DNA from: Lepidostoma basale
Lineage: Eukaryota > Arthropoda > Insecta > Trichoptera > Lepidostomatidae
Length of the DNA: 64,000 bases
Direction: 5' to 3'
NCBI GenBank assembly: GCA_022606425.2
Contig: JAHDVF020000874.1
Location: forward strand, 1-64,000
In this document: positions 47,146 through 58,000 of the stretch, piece after piece
Position numbering within the stretch: position 1 is the stretch's first letter
How the letters are laid out: each line of letters begins with the position of its first letter
Program-made: the position numbers and the translations under genes
Notes under the pieces: generated by a model
What the model was told of the DNA's origin: nothing
The model's database searches: none
What the model saw: the letters and a program-made list of their open reading frames with translations, nothing else

Positions 47146-47815
47146 GTAGTATATATTTATAATAAACATAATGCTTTTGCAGAAACCTATTGGTGGAAGT
47201 CCATCTTGAATTGCAAGATTTTTTTAATTCAGTCATTGATTAATTAGGCATCTACTGTCTTATTTTTCAATGCACGAGAACTACAATAATATATGTAGTA
47301 TGCTTGTATTACATATATCATGTATAACACACATGTCAGAGAGTTAACTGGTTTCAAATCACTGGAATGGATGTTTTCAAAACGGCTCATGATTAATTCA
47401 AGATTCTGACAATATGTTACATAATTGACATTTGGGTTTGTAAGTCAGCTACCCAGAGATAGAAATAACACAAATTTTAATATAACATTTCCCATCAAAT
47501 GCTACAATAATTATTTATTTATACATAACTAGAATCTAATTAGCAAATTTTCTTTATTGGTAGGAACATATAATAAATAATATATCATACATATTTACAA
47601 ATCAAGAACTAATATTCTTAAGTAATATTATAATAATCTGCTTAATTCATAATTAATTTGAACACATTAAATTGAGTTTGCTAAACATTTTGGCCTTATC
47701 TAAATTTATGAAATCATCCTGCAATAATTGGATACACCATTTTATAAAATAACAATTTTGAGCAAGTAATAAAGATCTGAATCCGGCCAACCAAGTAAAT
47801 GTTTTAAAATATATA
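47146..47815. other. AT-rich intergenic sequence
   Basis: No gene or element was recognised. Confidence 0.45.
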
Positions 47816-48448
47816 TTGGGTGTTTTGGAAAGTTCGGTCAGTTTTTTTGTACGAAAATATCATTTATTTGAAAGGTAAAATAAAAAAATACATCAATCAA
47901 AATATTGTCCATCCTTAACCACTACTTTTCCCATCTTTCTGGCATCGATGAATCCATCGTTGAAAAAATGCCTCGTCTTTTGAGGCATCGACCCAATTCT
48001 TTACATCTGCATATGAATGGAAGTGTTGCTCTACTAAGACATGTGTCATACAAGTGGTAGTCTGATGGTGCCATGTCTGGTGAACAAAACGGGTGCGGTA
48101 GAATCTCCCAACCCACATTCTGTATGTAGTTTTTGACCGCGATTGCGATGCGAGGTCGAGCATTGTTGTGTTGAAGAATCAGCTTTCTGTGCCGGTTGCA
48201 TTTTATGTACCTCAGCTGCACTCTTTTTCAAATTAAAATAGAACAGTAGAACTTCCAGCAAATGCTTCTTATTTACCACGAAAGTCAACATTTTAAGGAG
48301 CGATAAAACAAATGTTGTGAGAATGACAAACATTTGCGAACTGAACTTAATTGACAGATGCTCAGGCTCACTAAAAAAAATAGCCACCAGACTTGAAGCA
48401 GCCAGAGCCCTCTGTTGTAAAACGGACTGAACTTTCCGAAACACCTAA
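47816..48448 (-). mobile_element. Mariner-like element, deleted, TA duplication
   Basis: The ends TTGGGTGTTTTGGAAAGTTC and TTAGGTGTTTCGGAAAGTTC (inverted) are flanked by TA, 633 bp apart. The minus frame contains LILQHNNARPRIA and PHPFCSPDMAPSDYHLY. The second catalytic aspartate is changed to N (HNNARP) and the third is in PSDYHLY. The first catalytic region is deleted. This is a second mariner lineage, distinct from 13656-14569 and from 62131-63415. Confidence 0.85.
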
Positions 48449-49475
48449 TATATTTTAACATTCACATCAAGCAGAGTGGACAAATACGGCAATGTGTGGT
48501 AAGACAGAAGACTGTCAATTAGTAAAAATCAAAGACGTGGTAAGTTTAGGTTGAAGGTAAGAGTATCAAATGTGGTAACTGTGAACCAAAATCATTCTTC
48601 ACAAAGTCTGCATAAAGCTTACCAATCTATGTTGTTGTTTTAATGCATATCTTAATAGTTTTTGTTCTGATGGAGTTGAAAAGTGTATCACAGGCTGTAC
48701 TGTGTTTTTCTTGGATAGCTCCCAGAGCATGCATGGGTATAAATCTGAATGCAGTGCATGTTTAAATTTTGGCTCAATATGGAGGAAATGTATAGGGTTT
48801 ACAAGTATGTATCAATATGAATGAAATTGTAATAATTTAAATGGTCCAGCAGACTAAACAAAACAGAAAAGACTAACAAAACTTTATTCAGAAAGAATTT
48901 AAAAAAATAAAATGAATCTATTAATATATTTGGAAAACAAATATGCATTCTATAAATTAACTAGCAAAATAAAATTTGCAGTTATTTAATTTAGATAAAA
49001 GGTTAACTGTGTAACTATATAATAATATTTTACTATTATTTTCCAGTCTTAAATTTAAATTTTAAGGTACATAATTATACCACAACCTCAATGGCTTACA
49101 CATAGTACTTGATATATTATTAATATTGATTAATGAATACTTAAAATTATTTCATAATTTTGAAACAAATTTTACTGGTGAAGGTTTTTAATACAACAAT
49201 TATATTAAAGTATCGAAATACATATATTTATACAAGGTTTTTTCCTAAGAGTGGAATACAGGTGTTAATTAGCAATTGAAAAGTAATTTTGTATTTAATT
49301 TAAATAAGTTAAATTATCATATGTCACACGATAAAAATCTACAATCCCTGACTTGTTTAGGGATGTGTGGTGATTATGGCTTGCTTGTTTGGACTCAAAA
49401 TGATTATTTATTTATTTTATATAGGGTAACCCCACACTACAGCATTAAAGTGAAAAGTTTGATTGACCCTGCATA
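48449..49475. other. AT-rich intergenic sequence
   Basis: No gene or element was recognised. The open stretch at 49276-49488 has no coding relatives. Confidence 0.45.
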
Positions 49476-49481
49476 TTTATT
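49476..49481 (-). terminator. Polyadenylation signal of the NUDT6 gene
   Basis: AATAAA on the minus strand, about 15 bases after the stop codon at 49496. Confidence 0.6.
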
Positions 49482-49495
49482 TAACTGACCCTAAG

Positions 49496-52400
49496 TCACT
49501 TTACATCTTCTAATGAAAACATAGTAAATTCTTTTTGTATTGTGAGCAATTTAAATACATCTTTGATAGCCGATATTTTAATTCCACGCTTCTTAAATTC
49601 TAACGCTTCGTTTACGATTTTCCTGTTTAAGTCGTGTACGTTTGGGTGTTGAAGGAACTCTTCCAGGTCCATCCACTGGCAGCCTTCTAACTCCCGTTCA
49701 CAGCGTTTGATAGTAAATGACAGAGGTTTAAGCTGTACAATCATGTAGATGTCCGAATTACCAAACATCGTGGCGTGGGCGTGACGAAACGATATGACTG
49801 AATAAAACTCTGTGTCTATACCCGTTTCTTCTTGTACTTCTCTAATTGCTGCATCGACAATATCTTCACCTAAAAAGCAAATAAGCATAATAAGAATATA
49901 TTTAACTGAAGACTTATGAGTCAGTCAATCAATAGCATCTCGAAAAAATGTTACACGTAATTTTATACCTCTTTCAACATATCCCCCCGGAAGTTTCCAA
50001 TGTGGAACTTGGTAGTATTTCTCTCGTACAACAAGAACCTGATTTGACTCGTTGATCACAATGGCTCCGACTCCTAGGTTTGTGTGTGCGTAGGGAGGGA
50101 CATTACATGGCTCTGTCTTCTCGGGGAGCCATTTATACATCATTACAAATCCTTCACAGGCATGATGATATGCAAAGCCATTCTAGAAATAATTTTATTA
50201 AGCATAATTAAAGAATAACATAAAATAATACACATGTACATAATAGATGTTCTAATAAAAAAACGTTCTAATAGAAAGTCTTCACTTGTTTACTGAATTT
50301 AAATTTAGATCCATTAATATATTATCCAAAGAATTGTAATGACTATCGCATGATTAGCCTAATGAGTCATGTACTAAAACTGTTTCTTAAAATTATACAT
50401 GCCCGAATAAGAAACAAGTGCGAGCAAGATCTAGATGACACACAATTCGGATTCCGAAATGCATTCGGAACCAGAGAAGCGCTACTGGCAGTCAATGTCC
50501 TGCTACAGAAGTGTCGAGATCAACGCAAAGAGGTGTTTGCATGCTTCATCGATTATGAAAAAGCGTTTGACAGGGTAAGGCACACGACACTCATGGAGAT
50601 GCTCAAAGACTGTAACATTGACTCCAAAGACCTGAATTTCATAAGAAACCTCTACTGGTGTCAAACGGCAAAGATCAGATATGGAAGTGGAAATACAGAG
50701 GCTATAGCTATACAAAGAGGAGTTCGACAAGGTTGTATTCTGTCACCTCTATTGTTTAATCTGTACTCCAATAAAGTTTTCCAAAGAACTCTAGAAAACT
50801 CTAGCCTTGGAGTGAAGATCAATGGAGTCGTTATAAATAATATCAGATATGCTGACGATACAGTCATATTGGCTGAAAGTATACCTGATCTCCAAGAGCT
50901 CCTAAATAAGATTGACACGGCTGGAGAAGAATTGGGTCTGACAATAAATGTCGCTAAGACCAAGTGGATGTCGTTTGGAAGACTTGATTATTCTGGATCA
51001 TCTTTGCGACTAAAAGGAGTAAATATCGAAATGGTTGACCAGTTTAAATACCTCGGCAGTGTCATTACTAAAACACTCGACCCAGATACAGAAGTGAGAT
51101 GTAGAGTGGAGGTTGCGCGTGCTGCATTTAATAGGATGAGACCCTTCTTCTGTGACGATAATTTAAATCTTAAACTTCGACAAAGAATGATAAAAGCTTA
51201 CATATGGTCAGCTCTATTATACGGAAGTGAAACATGGACTCTAAAAGTGAACGTAATGAATCGGTTAGAAGCATTCGAAATGTGGATACACAGAAGAATG
51301 CTTCGTATACCTTGGACCGAAAAGGTCAGTAACGTCGAAGTACTTAGGAGAGCCGGAGCCAAGAGAGAGCTGTTGTCGAATGTCAAAGTGAAAAAGGTCT
51401 CATATTTGGGTCACGTGCTGCGTGGAGAAAAGTACCGCCTCCTCCGACTTATATTGGAGGGCAAGATAGAGGGAAGACGGGGAGTTGGCAGAAAACAGAT
51501 GTCCTGGCTGCGCAACATTAGAGAGTGGACCGGAAGGAGGACGGTGGATGACCTGTTTCGGGCAGCGCAGGACAGGGAGGTTTTCGCCGGAGTGATCGCC
51601 AACGTCGGGGGGACCTGACACGGCACAGGAAGAAGAATATATTATCCATTTCTAACTTTCTTTGGAACATCCTCATACATCATCAGCGCCTTCTATATAA
51701 GATAATTTTTCTATTTGTTTTGTTTCGAGCCTCAGTTTATCTTTCTTTCTTGCTTCATAAGAATGTTCATGCTGATTGTCTATGATCTTTCTTTTGAATG
51801 ATGTAAATCTCAATATCAACTCATATACCACATCTCGTTTTGTTGTCACTGGATCTATCAACACATGTTAGTGCAGTCAGTTCAGGGTCCTCCAGGTTTT
51901 CCGCGGTAATTCGTATCCTAGCGGTTGGGTATCATCCAATTTAGGCATCCACAGCCTACCCCCTTCATCTGTCCAAACTCTCGACTTCAGGATATCTTTG
52001 GAGTGGTGGAGTGAAATTAAAAAAAAATCTCTCTGATTTAAGTCTTGAGACTGGATATTGGTGACAACAGACAAGCGGCAATAAATGATTCGTAATTAAT
52101 TTTGAAAAAACATACTTCATTATTTTTACATGAAAGAGGAAGTACACAAATTGTCTACCTGATGTGGGCATTCTCTTTCTCTCTTGCTTGTTCGTAAGAG
52201 GATACGAGCAAGATGCACTATTTATCATACAGAAAGTATTTCAAATCTATTTATTGTTTCTTGAACAATGATGTAAAAATCCATATTAAATAATTAATAC
52301 AAATGAAAATGTCAGCTTTCTAGAAGTTTTATTGTATATTATGTGAATGACATGTTTCACCTGTCTAAGACATTACAAAATGTCATTTTGTCACACATTT

Positions 52401-55400
52401 GATGATGGCTTAGATAGGCGAAATATATCATTCACATAAAAATAATAAAACTTCTAAGAAAACAGACATTTTCATTTGTATTAATTATTTCAAATCGATT
52501 TTTAAGTAATTTTTCAAACAATGACATTCGGCATTTCTAGATTGTTTGCGAAAGGTTCATCACTATAGCATTGCATGCATTCATCCAAATAAAAACTTCC
52601 CTGGATAGTAAGAATTTGAGGGGAAAAAAAATTGTTAAATTTACGGTAGATGTGTTTATTTTTACTAACTAACTAACCATTACGCCGTCTCCCCGAAAGG
52701 GTAGACAGAAAGAATGGACTGTCACACTTTTACTGATGCGGCACTCCATCCTTCTCTTTTCGCTCCGCGGGAGACGCGGTGTGATGGGTTGCGAACCTCA
52801 TCGCCACCAATAGGCATTTCCCGCGCACACTTCGATCGTCCAACACCCACAAAATAAATCTAAAACAAATAATATAAAATACAATGATATAAAATAAAAT
52901 ATCAAAATAAAAATAATTTAACACAAAATGTTCTTTTTAGATGGTGCACATATTGTCTATTTAATTTATGTTCCACGAATCCACTGTTTTTTTAATTTAG
53001 CACATAATGTAATAACACAATGTTTTTTTCGATGTTGCACATGTTGACATGGACGATCGGTTTATTTTTACAATTTTGTTTATTTATTTTTTGTATACAG
53101 CAGGTCGTCTGAATACTATTACTGTATACAATTTGTTTTTATCTATTATATTGATTCTCATGACATGTGATAGGTAACTAATCTATTGCCATTTTATTGT
53201 TTGATAAATAGTGACATTATATTTAATAATACCCTAGAAATTAAATCAACATGCATTTTAGCCATAAAAAAGGCGGGAAATGCTATGGTAATGAAGTACT
53301 CTGAATAATTTAAATATAAATAGATAATATTTTAAGATCTTAATAATCCTCAAACTAAAGTATAAAAAAAAACAGTTCACACACAAGAAGAAAGGTCTTG
53401 ATTATGCATAGGATAACTCTTCTCTTTCTGATTCATTCCTCATTTGATAAAGTTATGCGGGAGGGATGGAGTGATGATCAAAAGAAAAGCAACAAAATAT
53501 TGACATCCACTTTTGCATTAGGCAAAATTTATATACTATTACTTGCACCCAAATTGCAAAAAAAAATGTAATCACCTTTGCTAAAACCGGAACCCATTCT
53601 GCATCATTGATGTTAACTTTGAACCAAATTCCTCTTCTCCCCAATTGGATCCATGATTGGAGTGAATCTGTAAAAATTAAATATTGTATTTTTCACGATG
53701 ATATTTATTTTTTTCTTATTCTTATATTCCGCTTATTAAATTTTTTTTCTTTCAATATTGTTATTTGAAACCAATTTCTTATCTGAATTATGCATTGTTA
53801 TAGAGGTTTGAGAATTTTAATTCTGTACCTTAGAGTAAGAACGTAAAAAAGTGCAAAACACCCATCTTACAGGAGAGATTAAGATTTTTGGCGAGTTATT
53901 TAGCTTTATATTTTTTATATCTAATAATCACAAATGTGAAATTCGTAAATATTATATTTCAAATGGTTAATTATTATTATTTTTTAAATAGAGAGTATTT
54001 TGAGTACTTAAGACATAATTGCTCTAAAATTTTTACTCACCAATTGTGCTTAAGATGTTATGATCTGCATCAACTAGTGATACTTGAGGTTATAGTGATA
54101 TGTTAATATTAAAACAACTAACCATTTTTATTATATTCATACATTTTTACAATAACATATTGTTTAAAATAACATACTTATACCTTCAATGGGTGAAATA
54201 TTGAAAATATCTGTAGATTTCAAAAGATCGCAAATATATAAAAAATTGTTCTTCAAGTTTACTCTCGTTTGTATAAATAAATTAATGGACTTTGCTGTAA
54301 TAATTATTAAAGTAATCAAGACCCAATACTTGTCAAGACCAGCTGGAGTAAGACCTCTAGGAAGGCCTAGACAGCGCCTAATTGATAATGTTCTGGCTGA
54401 TCTGGAGAGTTGGGCGAAACATACTGCTGGGAGCAAAAGGCGCAGGATCGAGGAGGTTGGAATAAATCATCAAGGAGGCTAAAACACTTTAAGAGTTGTA
54501 CAGCCATATGAGGTAAGTAAGAAAGTTGTGAGAAGATGTTTAAAAATTGAAACAATACTTTTATATGAAACATCGAGAGTTATGCATTAGGAAGTGTTAA
54601 ATATGAAGAATGAGAATATCTTTGATAAAGTTAGTTAAGACTTTGATTTTGGAGAGTATGTTGTCTTACTAATGTCGAACCATCTCTCATGTGTTTCTGG
54701 TATACAGTACACTTCCGATTTTCCGGGGTTGGGTAAACCGGGAAGTGGATTATCCGGGACAGTTGAGTCATTGAAAATTTTTTTTAAAAACAAAAATATT
54801 ACACAATAATACTTATAATTCAAAACAAAAACTCAAATCTGTTGCATTGACATTGGGCGTCAAATTCAAATTTGCGCCACCGCCAAATGTAGTTCATACT
54901 CATAAAACATTGTCGTTAATTTTATTTTACTGTGAAAAAGTGTCTATAATAATCGATAAATGCAAAAGAGTCGTACTTTCAATTGAACAAAAACTCGAAA
55001 TAATTCAAACGTTTGAAAATGGTGCAACCGTCAAGTATTTATTGATTATAATGTTGGTGATCAAACTATACGGGACATCATTAATAAAAAGAGAAAATTT
55101 ATAGATTTTGCGGTTACATCGGATAGCGCGAAATGCATTTTTTTATGTTTTCGGATTAACCGGGAAATCGATTATACGGGATTTTTTTTCACCATCCATC
55201 CCGGAAAATCGGGAGTGTACTGTATCTATAATACAATATGTTATTTTACCTGTTCTCAATAGATGCCTAAAACCTTAATTTTGTAATGTCTATTGATGAA
55301 ATAAACTGATTTGATTTGAGAATTAATTGTATCTCAATATAGACGAAGATGCAAATTGGAAACAGAATATGGTTGATCAAGGTGTTTACAGGACTTATGA

Positions 55401-56120
55401 CCTGTCATTGGTTGGGTTAAGCGCACTTATGACCTGTCATTGGTTGATTTGATTTGATTTGAAGATGGCAGTGCACAATGGTGTCCTTGTACCGATCTTT
55501 ATGTATGGAAGTGAAGCATGAAACTGGCAAAAGTAGAATAAATGCAGTAGAAATACTACTGGCAACAGCGGGATGAAATAGATCTCTTAGAAGAATGTGA
55601 TTAATCTGTATATAAGTGTCAAATGCAAATATTAGAAGTGAATGGAGAGCGAATAAAAGTTTTATGAGCAAAATAATGAAAGAGTTATAAAGGTGGTTTG
55701 GACAAATGGAAAGAATGATAAAGAAAGTATAACGATGAAAACAGAACAAAATATAGAGAAAGACCGAGGAAAATGTGGCACGATCAAATCGATCAAATAT
55801 TAAATGTCAGCCACACGAGTAGTCGGAGAAATCGAGGTGTCTGCGTGACATGATGTATGTATGTTGAAGAAGCGGGAGAATGATGTATGTCAGGAAAAAA
55901 GAGTGTGGCCATTCGTTCTTTCTACCTACTCCTTCGGCGAGACGGCGTGATGGTTAGTTAGTTAGTTTATAAAAGATAATTATTTCGACTAACCTTCTAA
56001 CTTCTTTGGGAATAATTCAGAAGAACATTGTTCTGTTTCTGACTCGACCGTTATCCCGTTATAGCGATCCTGAACGCCTTTGAAGACATTGCTATTGCTG
56101 TTATCATTTTGGCTCGTCAT
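49496..56120 (-). CDS. Nudt6: NUDT6-type Nudix hydrolase
   Basis: Four minus-strand exons join in frame: 56120-55994, 53667-53576, 50182-49969 and 49869-49496, giving 268 residues. The ATG at 56120 leads MTSQNDNSNSN, then FKGVQDRYNGITV at about 12-24 (the N-terminal NUDT6 domain), GIWFKVNINDAEWVPVLAK in exon 2 and FAYHHA at 76-81. The Nudix box runs from G140 to I162: GYVERGE at 140-146, then REVQEETGI at 154-162, matching GX5EX7REUXEEXGU. The box is split by the last intron, and the reading is restored only when exons 3 and 4 are spliced. Then come FRHAHATMFGNSDIYMIVQL and CQWMDLEEFL. Human NUDT6 has the same order. Nudix enzymes hydrolyse nucleoside diphosphates linked to another moiety. 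The substrate of NUDT6 is not settled. Confidence 0.95.
50329..51635 (+). mobile_element. Young LINE family B insertion with intact reverse-transcriptase frame
   Basis: The 13-bp AATATATTATCCA is perfect on both sides (50316-50328 and 51636-51648). The frame is open from the truncated start (NCNDYRMISLMS) to TGA at 51616-51618. Motifs in order: FGFRNAFGTREALLAV, CFIDYEKAFDRV, GVRQGCILSPLLFNLYSN, IRYADDTVILAES (the YADD catalytic box), GLTINVAKTKWMSF, KYLGSVIT, then LLYGSETWTLK and GRRGVGRKQMSWLRNIREWT. It ends with GGGGGGACCTGACACGGCAC and a short A/G-rich tail. The endonuclease and the first part of the reverse transcriptase are missing, so it is 5'-truncated. It sits antisense in intron 2 of the NUDT6 gene. 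Confidence 0.93.
51675..51865 (-). mobile_element. Jockey-like LINE scrap
   Basis: The minus frame reads VVYELILRFTSFKRKIIDN, QHEHSYEARKKDKLRLE, related to the end of the copy at 3530-4205 (DQHKHQYETRKKNKLWL). Confidence 0.7.
52250..52510. repeat. Foldback element (1160-1375 family), complete
   Basis: Both arms are present: the left has TTATTGTTTCTTGAACAATG, CCATATTAAATAATTAATAC and GACATGTTTCACC; the right has GGCGAAATATATCATTCAC, ACTTCTAAGAAAACAGAC and TTTGTATTAATTATTTC. The right core is TTGATGA, T, GGC-loop-GGC, GAAAT. It lies in NUDT6 intron 2. Confidence 0.8.
52675..52860 (-). mobile_element. LINE family A 3'-end scrap
   Basis: The complement starts with the family's ATTACGCCGTCTCCCCGAAA end, followed by a less recognisable GC-rich part up to 52855. 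Confidence 0.7.
53130..53205 (-). repeat. SINE type 2 scrap
   Basis: ATTGATTCTCATGACATGTG and ATCTATTGCCATTTTATTGT are the inverted body end of the family. Confidence 0.7.
54340..54515 (+). mobile_element. LINE family C 3'-end remnant
   Basis: The plus strand reads RPLGRPRQRLIDNVLADLES, then AGSKRRRIEE and a decayed LYSHM end. It lies in NUDT6 intron 1. Confidence 0.8.
54705..55222 (+). mobile_element. pogo/Tigger-type remnant
   Basis: The TIRs CAGTACACTTCCGATTTTCC and its partner (inverted CAGTACACTCCCGATTTTCC) are flanked by TA. Inside, 54958-55030 reads KCKRVVLSIEQKLEIIQTFE and NGATVKYL. After a frameshift comes YNVGDQTIRDI. This is the N-terminal CENP-B-type helix-turn-helix of pogo-family transposases. 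The rest of the transposase is gone. The element is 518 bp and lies in NUDT6 intron 1. Confidence 0.88.
55318..55445. mobile_element. TIR-family element fragment
   Basis: GAATTAATTGTATCTCAATA and GGTGTTTACAGGACTTATGA match the family at 15785. The right end is absent. A GACCTGTCATTGGTTG unit is duplicated here (55399 and 55431). Confidence 0.7.
55460..55960 (+). mobile_element. LINE family A remnant
   Basis: The plus strand contains decayed VPIFMYGSEA, then RSLRRM-like, RRWFGQMERM, KYRERPRKMWHDQIDQILN, SRRNRGVCVT and the family's terminal CTTCGGCGAGACGGCGTGAT. It lies just downstream of NUDT6 exon 1 in intron 1. Confidence 0.8.
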
Positions 56121-57374
56121 CCTCGTAAAATAGGAATAGCTGTAAATGGTCAGTTCAGATAGATGAAAACCTTGGAAGTGAGATAAAATATTTATATTAA
56201 ATTAATGATAAGACGATCACTTACCAACGCTTATCACTTTTGCATTCTATTGGCGCGTGGGAAGGATTCAGATTTCCGTATTCTACGACGGAGAGTCTGT
56301 AAAGTCTGCGAAAAGAGCGAAACATTTAAAGGAGCGAGTTGACTGACCATTTGTCACGAACTTAGGGAATGAGATTGAAATAGCCAAATCGGACACATCA
56401 GGAAATGCTAACTTATACACATAACATGAGTGCTTAGTTATTCAAGGTTGGACTTTGGTTTACGTCACGGTGCGTTCATTATAAATATACGACTCAAGGA
56501 ATACCTACGATGTTCAATGTCAATTTCAAAACATCTGATTTTGACAGTGTGTTATCTTTTATCTATTTTGCTGCCAGTATGGAATATTTTTTTATTCGTT
56601 ATTAGTACCTACGTAAGTGAGTGTAATTTTTTTTTTATAAAGTTAGCTAAAAAATACCTGATTTTAATGTGCGGTAAATAATATAATAGAATAAAATCTC
56701 TTGGAATTTATATTTGGTCGTGATTCGTGGTATTCTCTTTGACCGACGTTTTGGATATCAATGCAGACTCTATCTTTAGGGTGATTTTGTATGGTGGGTA
56801 AAGAATGATTAGTTCCATCTGCGAAGTAGGGTAGGGCGCGGGCGGGGCTAAAAGTTCATTTGCCTATTACTTGACAATTAAAAATTGTTTGAAGGTTTCG
56901 CTGATCATGGATGCAGAAGTAGAAGAAATGATCAACCAACTCTAGTTGTCGCCCGCAGACACAACGCGAGTACGGATGATTTTTAGGTTTTGAAGCATGA
57001 AAAGTAGTTTTGTTTTTCGGCGAATATTTCGGTATAGGGAGCCATAAATTGGTGTTTATTCGATTATTTAAGTTTATTTGGATGGTATTATTAATGTTCT
57101 TTATAATGCTACTAGTTGAATCAGTTTAATTAAATAGAGTGGTTTTTAAATAATTCGTCAGACAACATACACTTTACTAGTGGCGAAAAAAGTTCCAGGT
57201 GTAACCTTTTGCCCCTTAATTCATATTGCCTACTTATCACCTTAATATCATTATTTAAAGGCTGTTTCTAGTTTTCACTCTGCCTATTAATTTGTTTCAC
57301 AATGACAATGAGAAATGATCTCTTATAAAAACCACTGAGGAATGTTTGTTAGCAATAACAGACCATAACTTCGT
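56121..57374. other. 5' flank of NUDT6 and intergenic sequence
   Basis: It should contain the NUDT6 promoter. No TATA or initiator could be chosen with confidence. The open stretch at 56430-56681 has no recognisable coding character. Confidence 0.4.
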
Positions 57375-57600
57375 TTACTGCAGGGGTAGACAGAGAGAAT
57401 GGACCGCCACACCACTCATCCTGACACATATCTCTAACTTCCTTCACATTCATACAACCAGTCAGCACACACATAGATTTTTCTGACTTCTAACATGACC
57501 AATCTTTAAAATTTGATTTAATTTGGTTCTTCTTATAACTCGTCCGCACTATCCGTAACGAGAACGTCATCATCCGCATAAAGCTAACAATTCAGACAAA
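57375..57600 (-). mobile_element. LINE family A 3'-end remnant
   Basis: The complement covers the tail (SAGVDREN-like end, then the CMNVKE, VCADWL and RSEKS-like regions) in decayed form. Confidence 0.7.
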
Positions 57601-58000
57601 TCACTCATCCTGGCACCAGCATTAATTCCTTTTGGTTCTTTCATAATAGGTGTTATCGGTATTATGTCCAAATATCTATAAAATGTTTTTACAGACCAAG
57701 TTATCAATATGCAATTTTTATGATGTAAATCAATGATCAAATTTTTAAATGTAAAATTAAACTTTCTAATTGAGGAACGTATCTGGACAAAATCAAGTCA
57801 TCCTCTTCCAGGGAAAAACTCCAGGCCGTAGACTAAGTCCTTGTAGAAACCAAGTTGTCAAATCACCTTTCCAATGATGCTTTCATCTGACACAAGAGGA
57901 ATAACCACAAGAAATGAAATTCTGTGTGCCAGAAGATCCAAGGATTTGGCTAAAAGTAATACATAAAAAAATGAAACAGATAAATTAATTAAAATCATAA
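57601..58000. other. AT-rich sequence
   Basis: No gene or element was recognised upstream of the poly(A) signal at 58001. Confidence 0.45.

Noticed and set aside
52670..52760. Possible independent short gene on the minus strand
   Set aside because: The sequence matches the 3' end of LINE family A seen at 12.5 and 7.3 kb.
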